64,000 nucleotides of DNA from Micropterix aruncella. Its lineage: Eukaryota > Arthropoda > Insecta > Lepidoptera > Micropterigidae. The translations under genes were made by a program, and so were the position numbers. The stretch covers positions 62,307,582 through 62,371,581 of the forward strand of contig OX155980.1 of assembly GCA_944548615.1 (NCBI GenBank). Direction: 5' to 3'. This document shows, in pieces, positions 37,550-48,207 of the stretch. How positions within the stretch are numbered: position 1 is the stretch's first letter; each line of letters begins with the position of its first letter. Under the pieces are notes generated by a model. That model had not been told where the DNA came from and made no database searches. It worked only from the letters and a program-made list of their open reading frames with translations.

Positions 37550-37625
37550 GTGACCCAGCCGGGAATCGAACCCGGTATCTTATAATGTAAGATCAGGCGA
37601 CCGAGCCACTTTTCCACTGGGCCTT
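37550..37625 (-). repeat. tRNA-like sequence, probable SINE head or tRNA pseudogene
   Basis: On the minus strand GGCCCAG and CTGGGTC can form a 7-bp acceptor stem with one G-T pair. CCGGGTTCGATTCCCGG forms a perfect T arm, with GGTTCGATTCC matching the RNA polymerase III B box. AAGGCCCAGTGG resembles the A box. The anticodon region (ATCTT/AAGAT stem) leaves a one-base variable loop and lacks U at the position before the anticodon, so a working tRNA is unlikely. Part of the central sequence recurs at 27987-28004, supporting a dispersed SINE. Confidence 0.65.
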
Positions 37626-37967
37626 GTGACGATACCACAGTGTGGTCAAAAAAGATGGAAAAGAAGATCACGCAGCATGCTCTTGTAAGAGACATTCCAC
37701 TTTTAGCAGAACATAATAGATTACAAACAAAAGAAAATAAAGTTACAAATTAATTAACAAGAGGGATTTTATCAAACTAAGCTTGAGATCCCATGTGTTG
37801 GTAACAGTGGTAACAAAGAACTTAATAGTGAGATAGTAAATAAATACTAATGAATTTGAGATATTTACCGTCGTTGTAATAGTCAGCATTTAATTTCATC
37901 TTGTTTTTTTGCGATACGTGCAGGCGTATTCGAGATTTGCTCTACTAAAAAAACTCACCCTGACACT
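37626..37967. other. AT-rich sequence, no gene seen
   Basis: No motif recognised. Confidence 0.5.
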
Positions 37968-37968
37968 C

Positions 37969-38162
37969 ACGCAGTATACAGACAGTAGCTAAATCGAAGC
38001 GAGCGACCGCCGCTACCTCGCCGACGCAGATATTCAAATGTTTGAGGAACTTGACAAACCTTACCTGCGCGTAACGTCAAATACAAGCTTTTGCCGTAAC
38101 TATCCCCGTAACGCCTTGCTACTCGAGAGTTTGATTACTGTTCTAACATGCTATACTGTGCC
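37969..38162. mobile_element. CACAGTATA-ended MITE, copy M4
   Basis: The left end is CGCAGTATACAGACAGTAGC. The right end reversed is CACAGTATAGCATGTTAGAA followed by CAGTAATC. In inverted orientation it parallels M1 and shares GACGCAGATATTCAAA with it. Non-coding. Confidence 0.7.
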
Positions 38163-38164
38163 CT

Positions 38165-38600
38165 GCTTATTATATGACTTTGCCAGCTCATAATGGCTGG
38201 GTCGTACGCACATCTTCACAAACACTGCACACACTGCCACAAATGCACACACACGCACGGACACATCTTTACCTACGCGCCGCTGAGTGCGGACAGTTTT
38301 ATGAATGAAATTGACTGACCGAGCGGAAGCGAGACAGCGCTACGCATTTGTTTCTTTCTGACCCACATGGCAGTTTAATGGCGGCTGGAGAGATATTAGG
38401 ATAGTATAATGGTATAATAGAGGAGCAGCGCAGAAACGAAATTACCCATCGTACTATGGAAAAATTAATGAGTGCAGGCTCCGTGCACGAAGTCACGTGA
38501 CTTTAGATTTCGATGCCAGCACCTCTGGTGGCAGAAATTGGAACCAGTCACCGAAAATCGGTGCTAAATGTCAAATTAGCCTTTGATCCACATTGAACTT
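38165..38600. other. Mixed sequence, no gene seen
   Basis: Contains a CA-rich patch near 38215-38265. No recognised motif. Confidence 0.5.
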
Positions 38601-38729
38601 AGAACAAGTAAATATATTAAAAAGAAAAAAAACACGACTGTCGTTACAAAAAGTGAAGTACTGTATTTATCATTAATTTTATCACGGCTTTTTATGAAAT
38701 ATTTGTTGTTTATGTATATATCCATATAG

Positions 38730-40388
<1,659 letters not shown>

Positions 40389-40680
40389 CCGGAATGTGCT
40401 CAATGAGACCTTTCATTTGAAACTGAACATGATGTATATATGTTAATTTATTGGCATTTAAACATTTAGACAACTACTTAGGTACTTGATATTTGGATGT
40501 ACGCTATGACATCGGGAGGACATGACGATTCTAACAGTACTACTTCTAAATCGGTTCAAGCGTTTAAATGTTATGGTGGAATAAAGAAACGGAAAACATA
40601 CATAGATGAATCCTGAACACATTACACTTCTTTTTTGTTTGGGCAGTCGGGTAAAAAATCGGCATGACTTGGAAATTCAA

Positions 40681-41011
40681 ATTCAAAATCTAGGTCTAAC
40701 AGAGGTCTAAAAGGTTTAAAAGATTTTCAAATTTTTCGAATTCGAAATACCTTTTACAGGGGGAAAAACCACTTCGAAACGCCTACAAAGCATTATTAGT
40801 TTGCTATTCACGAGATTTTACAGCAAAGGCTTTAACCGAGACCCATTAAAATGGATCATATATTTTTTCCAGGACTCTAGCGTTTCCCAATGATGAAGTT
40901 ATACTTAGTCCTATATATTAATAACTGATATTAAGGATAAAAACTTGAAACTATCAGTGATTATATAGGCAATATAATCGTTCTATCGAATATCTATACG
41001 AAATATGATCG
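40681..41011. other. AT-rich sequence, no gene seen
   Basis: No motif recognised. Confidence 0.5.
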
Positions 41012-41500
41012 TTCTATCTTCCGTTAAGTGAACGCAGAAGACTTAGGACAAAACAGTCCACCGTCAAGCTCCGCCACCTGCCCGTAAGAGGGCAACGCCT
41101 TATCCGCGAGATAACCAGGTGTGTTACCCAGCGGGCTTACACTCACGCCCTTACTTCCAATTGCGACCAGATTACTCCGGTCTCTCGATTGGTTACGAGT
41201 TCGAGGTCGCTTGCGCGGTCCTCTCCGTTTATTCCGAACCGGTTTATACCGAATCTATCGCCGTAAGGTCAGCAACCACCGCCACTATAGGAAACAGTAC
41301 TGCTTCCAGACTCCCCCGACTGTTAGTCAGAATGCACAATCGATTGGCTTACTTCGCACGGTGCGCAGAACGTCCAGGAGCGCCAGGGGGTTGACTCCAA
41401 GGGAAAATTAGCCCTAAGGCCAGAGTCTTACCCGGGCTCGCCCTTCATGCGTGGAGGCCGCCGGATGGGTGTTGACCCGCGAGTGTGTTGACCCGGGAAT
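41012..41500 (+). repeat. GCR interspersed repeat, copy B
   Basis: Begins with ATCGTTCTATCTTCCGTTAA and contains CCGTCAAGCTCCGCCACCTG, TTCGAGGTCGCTTGCGCGGT, CACAATCGATTGGCTTAC and GCCGCCGGATGGGTGTTGAC. It lacks the TTTGCCCGGCTG/GATGGTCGTTTC block present in C and D. Two open frames of about 91-96 codons are not conserved in the other copies. Confidence 0.88.
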
Positions 41501-41721
41501 AGCAATAACTGGCCATGAAGTCGTCAGATACAAAAGAGTCATGTATCTGAAGACCTTATGCAATCATTAGATCTCGCATCAATGTACTAGGATTAATTGA
41601 TTCCACCGTTTGACATCACGTCCTAATGATGCGCTCAGCGCCATCTGTCATCATTCCAGTCAACTACTATATATACATCGATAATATTTAGGGTTCCATA
41701 CCTGAAATCGATCGGGGAGCT

Positions 41722-42415
41722 GCCAGACAACTACAGCTGTCAACTACAATGGGCGAATCCGTCACCTCAGGAAGTTTTAACGAAATATGATCGTCTATCT
41801 TCCGTGAAGTGAGCGCAGAAGACTTAGGACAAAACAATCCACCGTCAAGCTCCGCCACATGCCCGTAAGAGGCCAACGCCTCATCCGCGAGATTTTTACC
41901 AACCAACCAGGTATTTTACCCAGCGGACTTACACTCACGCCCTTACTTCCAGTTGCGACCATATAACCCAGGTCTTTCAACTGGTTACGAGTTCGAGGTC
42001 GCTTGCGCGATCCTCTCCCTTACGAAGCGGTGAAGCGGTGAAACGGTGTAAACCGAATCGCGGACCACGGCATCCTTTGCCCGGCTGTTTACCCGGAATC
42101 GGATAGCCGATGGTCGTTTCAAGAGCAGTCACCGTAAGGTCAGCAACCACCGCCACTCTATAGGAAACAGTACTTCTCCCAGACTTCCCCGACTGTTAGT
42201 CAGAATGCACAATCGATTGGCTTACGCCGCACGGTGCGCAGACTGTCCAGGAGCGCCAGAAGGTTGACTCCTAGGGAAAACTAGCCCTAAGGCCAGAGTC
42301 CTACCCGGGCTCGCGCTTCATGCGTGGAGGCCGCCGGATGGGTGTTGACCCGTGAGAGTGACCGACTCCGAACAAATGGTCTTCGTGGCCAACTCAGCAA
42401 GGGCCCATTAGCTGC
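41722..42415 (+). repeat. GCR interspersed repeat, copy C (longest)
   Basis: The most complete copy. It begins GCCAGACAACTACAGCTGTC and passes through CGTCACCTCAGGAAGTTTTA, TTCGAGGTCGCTTGCGCGAT, a small GAAGCGGT duplication near 42036-42051, TCCTTTGCCCGGCTGTTTAC, CACAATCGATTGGCTTACGC and GGATGGGTGTTGACCCGTGA. It ends CAAGGGCCCATTAGC. It lies in the same orientation as copy B about 220 bp upstream. Confidence 0.9.
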
Positions 42416-43336
42416 CAGACAAACTGACGACTGAGAAATCACAATTTCATCTATTCGATCGCTAACTTTTTATTAGCCATCCAAAATAGCCGAATGACTT
42501 AAGGGGCCGTAGCTTTTAAACGAATTATCCGACGAAAAATTCTTTCACCAATTATTTTGACTCGTCTTATGGATGAGCTGATTCGATCTGCCATATACAA
42601 ACTGAACCAAGCCCAGCGCTAGCGTTTTGACAAGTACGTTTTATCTTACTAATAGTTTTTTTGTTTTCGTATTATTTAGTTGTGTTTAATAACACCGCTC
42701 TAAACGGCAAACGTTTCGAGCACTCGCTATTGGTCTAAGCTTTAGGTTTTGACGCCAAACAAAGGTCAACTTTTCGTTAATACTATAAACCGTCTCAAGA
42801 AGCCATAAATAATCCAAAACAGACAAGATTTTGACTTATTTTCAACAAAAGAAATGCAGCGACACTTTTAATTGTTTAGGCTTACGTACAAGTCGAGTTC
42901 TATTGGTGAGACGCCATTGTCTGTCTGTCTGTAAGTTAGCGTTAATTGCATTGACTAATTTTACCTGACCTACCTTTGGGTTATTATTCAAACAGTAAGT
43001 AAATCCTTGGTTTTTTTTCATTAGATTTCTAAATAACAATAATTGTTTGAAATATACAACGGTATATATAAGCGATTTTATATAAATTTGTACATATGTA
43101 TATCATTTTTTTCATATACTTTTTGATAATATAGCGGAAAATAAGTTCGATATTCGGGCAGACTGCACTGCAAATGACTTGGACATGAAAGTTGATGAAT
43201 AAGACAGTAATAGATTTTGCTAAGAGCGTGGATGGCGATAGGATGAAAGCGGAGAGAAAAGATTATATTTTATTGGCCTAAATAAAAGAACAGTGTAAAT
43301 TTATTAAGTAATTTAAATATTTTGCAAATTTGCAAA
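42416..43336. other. AT-rich sequence, no gene seen
   Basis: No motif recognised; (CTGT)n trace near 42919-42933. Confidence 0.5.
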
Positions 43337-43942
43337 TGAAGAAATTTGCATACGCTGTCGCTACTCTACAACATACTCAATAACCTCACTTCACCCTCCT
43401 ATCTCATGGAGAATGTCCACCCTTTGGGAGGCCACGGTCTTTCACTTCGATCAAGCCGGGTAACACACTCGCCATTCCGATACATAATTTTTCTGTTTAC
43501 AAGCACTCTTTTACAATCCATTCTGCTCGTTTATGGAATCAGCTACTTCACTCTATCAGGCATGCACCTTCGTTGCATACTTTCAAAAAGTTGTTGAAGA
43601 AACATTTATTTTTACACAGCCACTAACCAAATACCTCACCTTGACCTTTCCTTTATCCTTCCCTAGGCCTCCTTAGCATAAGTTACTGACATATATTTGA
43701 ATGTTTATTTTAAATTTAACTTTACTACTTCTTTGTGTATTGTACTGTGAAAATTAGGAATTATTTTATCAAATGGTTGACTGTAAGATATCGCCGCCTG
43801 TAAGATACTGTAAGATAACGTTGACTGTAAGATAAGTCCGCCATTTGTGCATAAATTGTCTTTTTTATAAAACCAGTGTAATATTCATTAACTTATGTTT
43901 TTATAGCACAATAAAATTATTCTATTCTATTCTATTCTATAA
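43337..43942 (+). pseudogene. LINE 3' end (ORF2 C-terminus plus 3' UTR and tail)
   Basis: From 43501 one frame reads KHSFTIHSARLWNQLLHSIR, then HAPSLHTFKKLLKKHLFLHS and H, with a stop at 43624-43626. The pattern F..HSARLWN.L....R..PS...FK..LK..L is the usual C-terminus of CR1/Jockey-type LINEs. Upstream coding sequence is in a different frame, so a frameshift is present near 43480. The 3' UTR matches the copy at 31083-31390, and the element ends in GCACAATAAAATTATTCT and (ATTCT)n, the presumed 3' terminal repeat. 5'-truncated and inactive. Confidence 0.8.
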
Positions 43943-43944
43943 AT

Positions 43945-44479
43945 ATTAGTAAAAACTCGCATGAAGATAAAACCAGAAATATTTTATTTTCCATCGCAAA
44001 CATTAAATTTACTACTTCTCTTCAACCGTTCATAGAAATTAACAATAGCGATAGCGATTGAAATGCGAGAGTAACAAAATTCCGCGATTTCCGCTGCTAA
44101 GAATGGATCTTATAGGGATCGACGTTTTTAATAATGTGACGTTTTTCGATGACACTCATTCATGCCGGGTTGTAACTGCACGGTTGCCGCTTCTTGTCTA
44201 TTTAATTTCATCGCGAAAGGTCTTGTGGATCCGTTAGAGCAGACTATTTGTAATTGCTCGCGGGAATCCACCTGACATCCTCGCACCGGCAGACGCTTAT
44301 CTCCTATTTCCTAAGCCAGTTTTCTAGTTGCCCTTACGAAGAGTACAGACCGGTAGCCGAGTGTATTATTATTAGTTCCTTCCCCAAAGAATTTAGAAAG
44401 CGAGCTTCTAAATTTTTTCTCTTTGTTTTTTGCAGAAAATATCTAATTTATTAGTCGACTATTAACCACTATTATTTAT
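43945..44479. other. Mixed sequence, no gene seen
   Basis: A 66-codon open frame at 44254-44454 has no domain. Confidence 0.45.
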
Positions 44480-44489
44480 TAAGTTTTAC

Positions 44490-44800
44490 CATATCAGTGG
44501 AAGTATGTTGATGCCTCTGCCGAAAAGCGCACGTGGACAGAAATCACTGGCTCTTCGGAATTGATTTTTTCTCACCCCGTGAAAAGTTATCTAATATGTA
44601 AAAAATCTGATGGAGCAAGGTCTGGTAAGGATGGTGCGCGATGAAGAGTCTCCAGTCGCAACTCCTTCAACTTTCAGCAATGAAGAAGCAGAGGAAAACA
44701 AAAGCAAGAACCCTTTCAGCCTCCGGCCTAGTGCCTATTCGAGCTGCACTGGTGCCGGATGCTGGTGCGTTTTTCTCTTTAATTACTAGAGGACTGAACA
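44490..44800 (+). pseudogene. Protein-coding remnant of unknown family
   Basis: Two consecutive frames have non-random composition. 44490-44643 gives QWKYVDASAEKRTWTEITGS, SELIFSHPVKSYLICKKSDG and ARSGKDGAR, then stops. From 44634 a +1 frame gives RDEESPVATPSTFSNEEAEE, NKSKNPFSLRPSAYSSCTGA and GC. A single-base frameshift would join them. The acidic and Ser/Pro-rich parts resemble the disordered N-terminus of a nuclear protein or a transposase, but no diagnostic motif is present. Confidence 0.3.
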
Positions 44801-45351
<551 letters not shown>

Positions 45352-45402
45352 TTTAGGGTTTTTGGTTAGTAAAAGGGATAGAGTTGAGTACCTTAGCCGA
45401 AC

Positions 45403-45430
45403 GTTTCGGAGCCCGTGGCTCCTTCCTCAG
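45403..45430 (-). ncRNA. Hammerhead-ribozyme-like core motif 1
   Basis: On the minus strand: CTGAGGA, then an AGGAGCC/GGCTCC hairpin with a short ACG loop, then GAAAC. This matches the hammerhead core CUGANGA - stem II - GAAA, with a strong stem II. Penelope-like elements are known to carry hammerhead motifs in their terminal repeats, and this one lies about 330 bp 3' of a Penelope ORF. Stems I and III could not be convincingly drawn from the flanks, so self-cleavage is not claimed. Confidence 0.45.
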
Positions 45431-45754
45431 CGGCGAGAAGAATACTGGCATCCGCTGCTGTCACCAACGGCTACCCGCTTTTCTTCTGTGGTACTGGGAG
45501 AATGGTGATTTGGCGGGATGATAATGTGAATTTAAATTAAAATGGTTTAATTTTGAATTTAAAAAAATACATATTTTTTAAAATTTTATTAACAAAATAT
45601 ATTTAAAATAGTTGTAGCGCATGTGTGTTAAAAGTGTTTGAACTACATATGTGTGGGGAGGTGAGTGTGTGTGAGTATGTGTGTTGGATTGTGTGGGTGT
45701 GTGTATGCGATGAATATGTTAATTTCGTTTTGATGTGTGTTAATAATGGAACAC
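45431..45754 (-). other. Penelope-like element 3' region
   Basis: Lies between the PLE stop codon and the hammerhead-like motif. Contains a CA-rich stretch (GT-rich on the plus strand, 45620-45720) and a block with CCAGTACCACAGAAGAAAAG on the minus strand. That block resembles CCAATACCACAGCAGGAAAC at about 47364-47392 (minus strand). The shared block suggests repeated terminal (pLTR-like) sequences on both sides of the ORF. Confidence 0.5.
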
Positions 45755-46372
45755 TCAGTGTTGGACGTTTAGTCCGCACCCCTGGCAAGCTCCTAGTACC
45801 CATATATGTCCAAGTTCCCACGTTTTAAGTTTTATTTCCGGTGTATTTTCCGGGAATGCCCTAATAACTTTCACAGTGAAACACTCATCGAAGCTTTTGC
45901 CATGCGATCGCGCGTGGGTGGGGATTGGAAGATTTGATACGCCTCCTTTGGCTGAGCAACGATGATTATTCATGCGAAGATTGAGTCTATTGGTAGTTTC
46001 ACCTACATAAAATGCATCACAAAATCTGCATTGTAGGTGGTAAATGCAGTTTTGCGAAGCGCAGTCCGCATGTGTGCTGATTTTGTAGACTTCAGTAGTG
46101 TTAGGGCTAGTGAACTCGGTGGCGGGAAAATGAATAGGACACGTTTTACATCGGCTCTTATTACAAGGGAAGGAGCCTGGCGGTGATGGGGTGCTGATGC
46201 TGGCGCTAGTGGCAGTGCGGGACAGAATATCACGGAGGTTGGGAGGTCTCCGGTACACGATGTTGGGTGGTGCCGATAAAAGGTTTTTAGTAAGCGGGCT
46301 GGAAGAAATAATGGGGAATAAATCTTTAAGAATGGGTCTCAATTTTTCCACCCCAGGGAAATACGTAGTACA
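45755..46372 (-). CDS. Penelope-like retroelement, C-terminal GIY-YIG endonuclease part
   Basis: Encodes the C-terminal end of a Penelope-like (PLE) polyprotein: linker, zinc motif and GIY-YIG nuclease used in target nicking. Numbering from 46351, a Cys/His motif C-x4-C-x2-C-x2-H lies at residues 63-74. The two short strands of the nuclease are CIYHLQ (102-107) and FYVGET (114-119). A following Arg (RMNNH region, about 126) and the late KTWELGHIW block (about 176-184) fit the conserved Arg and Glu. The chain ends GCGLNVQH and a stop, and GLN near the end is usual for PLEs. The frame stays open upstream to about 46372 (TTYFPGVEKLRP), where sequence homologous to other repeats begins. The RT domain is therefore cut off by an insertion or deletion. 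No internal stop is present, but the element cannot be autonomous. Confidence 0.9.
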   Translation of the reverse strand, partial: CTTYFPGVEKLRPILKDLFPIISSSPLTKNLLSAPPNIVYRRPPNLRDILSRTATSASISTPSPPGSFPCNKSRCKTCPIHFPATEFTSPNTTEVYKISTHADCASQNCIYHLQCRFCDAFYVGETTNRLNLRMNNHRCSAKGGVSNLPIPTHARSHGKSFDECFTVKVIRAFPENTPEIKLKTWELGHIWVLGACQGCGLNVQH

Positions 46373-46375
46373 TAA

Positions 46376-47240
46376 GCATATATATATCTTAATATATATA
46401 AATTACGTGTCACGTTGTTTGTCCGCGATGGACTCCTAAACTACTTAACCGATTTGAATCAAATTTGCACACAATGTGCAGTTTGATCCAACTTGAAAGA
46501 TAGGATAGCTTACGTCTTAATTTATAGTCGCGATATTATTTTATTGCAATGTCTATTATTTGACATTCGCAATTATCTGTTAGTTCCAAACGATTTTAAC
46601 AGATGGCGTTATCTATTGAGTAATCCTATAGATGTCGCTGCTATGTTAAACCTACAAACGTCATAGTCGGCCAAGCGTTATTCTAAATTCAAAATATTGT
46701 GAAGGTAGGTAATACAGTGAAATTATTCCTGCTTTTTAATTATTTGTGCTTCATTGTTCAAAACTCTTCAATTAAAATATATACATGTAAGTATTATCAC
46801 ATAGTTATAAAAGTGGAATAACTGCAGTATAGGAACCTCTCTCCAATTTTTTTCATTTTAATGCTAAATCTGGAAGAAAATTGTGTCGGTCGCTATAAAT
46901 AAGCGAGATATAGGCATTCAAAGTTTAAATTTTAAAAACAGGCCAAAATAATATAATATAAAAATGGATGTTGGTATATCTGTATGCCCGTCTGTCCGAG
47001 TTTAATAGACTCCGAAACCGTTTGACCGATCACCATGAAAGTTGGCATATATATGTATTTTTTCATGGTTAAGGTTTTTATATATTATATCCGCTTTGTT
47101 GCAACTTTCAACTAGACGGCGCTGCAGCACACCAACTTCTATACTGCTCAACCGTTCGCCAAGAAAATTGGTATACATTGGTATTTGAGAAAAGATATAA
47201 CACGGGCAACGCCGGGTAATACCACTCGTATATATATATA
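46376..47240 (+). mobile_element. Helitron-like non-autonomous repeats inserted in the Penelope element
   Basis: Two head-to-tail units seem to be present. Unit 1 starts TATATATAAATTACGTGTCA near 46393 with AACCGATTTGAATCAAATTT. Unit 2 starts TATAAAAATGGATGTTGG near 46957 and ends ACGGGCAACGCCGGGTAATA followed by CCACTCGTATA. The ending resembles a Helitron 3' terminus, with a GC hairpin about 10 bases before a CTAG/T-like end. The homologous inverted copy at 63467 ends in CTAGT exactly. Class is an inference. Confidence 0.45.
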
Positions 47241-47284
47241 TTCAAATTGAAATTATGTTTATTACTAAATAAATGAAATTATAA

Positions 47285-47550
47285 AATAAATGAAAGGGCA
47301 CTTATCTGGTCTGTGCCGACCAGGAGCGACTCCACGCCGTTTTTCTTCTCTTCTTTCAGTGTTTGCTGTTTCCTGCTGTGGTATTGGAAAATGACCAAAC
47401 CGCCTTCCTACTTTCTCCTACAGCGGTAACACAACAATTCGAAAGATGAGAATCAATGCTGAAAAATAATAGCCATTAGTGTATCTTAAAAACTAATGAT
47501 AATTAAAAATGTGATCAATATTTCGGCTCAGCCGTCGTCAAGATATGTGA
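47285..47550 (-). other. Possible Penelope pLTR-like block
   Basis: Contains a minus-strand CCAATACCACAGCAGGAAAC block, related to that at 45480-45500, and the second hammerhead-like motif. In minus-strand sense it lies upstream of the PLE ORF, separated from it by the Helitron-like insertion. Confidence 0.4.
47521..47542 (-). ncRNA. Hammerhead-like core motif 2 (degenerate)
   Basis: Minus strand CTTGACGA, then hairpin CGGC-TGA-GCCG, then AAA. Compared with the hammerhead core CUGANGA...GAAA, the C3 position reads U. Similar stem II plus GAAAT arrangements are seen in Penelope-like element termini. Probably a decayed relative of motif 1. Confidence 0.35.
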
Positions 47551-47578
47551 CATTTCTGAAATCATGATTTCAGAAATG
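47551..47578. repeat. Perfect 28-bp palindrome
   Basis: The half-site CATTTCTGAAATCA is followed immediately by its exact reverse complement. It can form a hairpin on either strand. It begins 9 bases after the hammerhead-like motif 2. Confidence 0.95.
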
Positions 47579-47599
47579 ATATATACATATATATATAAC

Positions 47600-47618
47600 G
47601 TGTGTGTGTGTGTGTGTA
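47600..47618. repeat. (GT)n microsatellite
   Basis: CGTGTGTGTGTGTGTGTGT run next to a short TA stretch. Confidence 0.9.
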
Positions 47619-47982
47619 TCAATATGTGGTGTTAGTGATGTTAGTGCATGAGTGTGAAAAGTGGGTGTGTGCGCCACAGTCAATCTCTCGTTGTCCATTG
47701 AATGCCGCAATTACTATTCTCACAATTGGTACAAATACAATGGAGAAGATTACCTACGCTCTTGATCGAGTGGGCTGTGCCGGTCTTGGCGTCAAATCAC
47801 ACAAACAAACAGCCGTCTTATACAATCGCCCGTGTCGATGTGGCTATGAAGACGTAGAAGCCAGGCTTTAATCCAGCGCCCATAAAAGCTATTAATTTTA
47901 TAGCAAACAAGCTACCCTCCCGACTTCGTACAACAAAAATCTTTTTTTGGATACAAAATTACAATGTTGAACAAAATTTTGG

Positions 47983-48207
47983 TCAAATTCCTGGCCGAAA
48001 CTTTGCATAATGTAATAAAAAAATACGCACTTTTTGACTTACCATTGGCAATATTCCAATTATTTTATCGATTTTCTTTATAAAATTGCTGTATATATCT
48101 ACTATATTGGCTGATTTACTACCTGATGCCAACACGTAAAGATTGTATCCTGACGTGACACTTAAATGGGCCACGTAAAGTTGTCCATAAGAAAAACAAT
48201 AACAAGA
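47983..48207 (-). pseudogene. Helitron/Pif1-type helicase C-terminal scrap
   Basis: Minus strand from about 48207: CYCFSYGQLYVAHLSVTSGY, then NLYVLASGSKSANIVDIY. This matches the last helicase motif of Pif1-family and Helitron helicases (SHGQLYVA.SRV....NL.VL.....T.NIVY). Ser-Arg of the usual ACSRV is replaced by HLSV, so the catalytic arginine finger is lost. Upstream helicase motifs are absent. A Helitron origin is favoured because of the transposon-rich setting. A fragment of a host PIF1 gene is the alternative. Confidence 0.7.
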
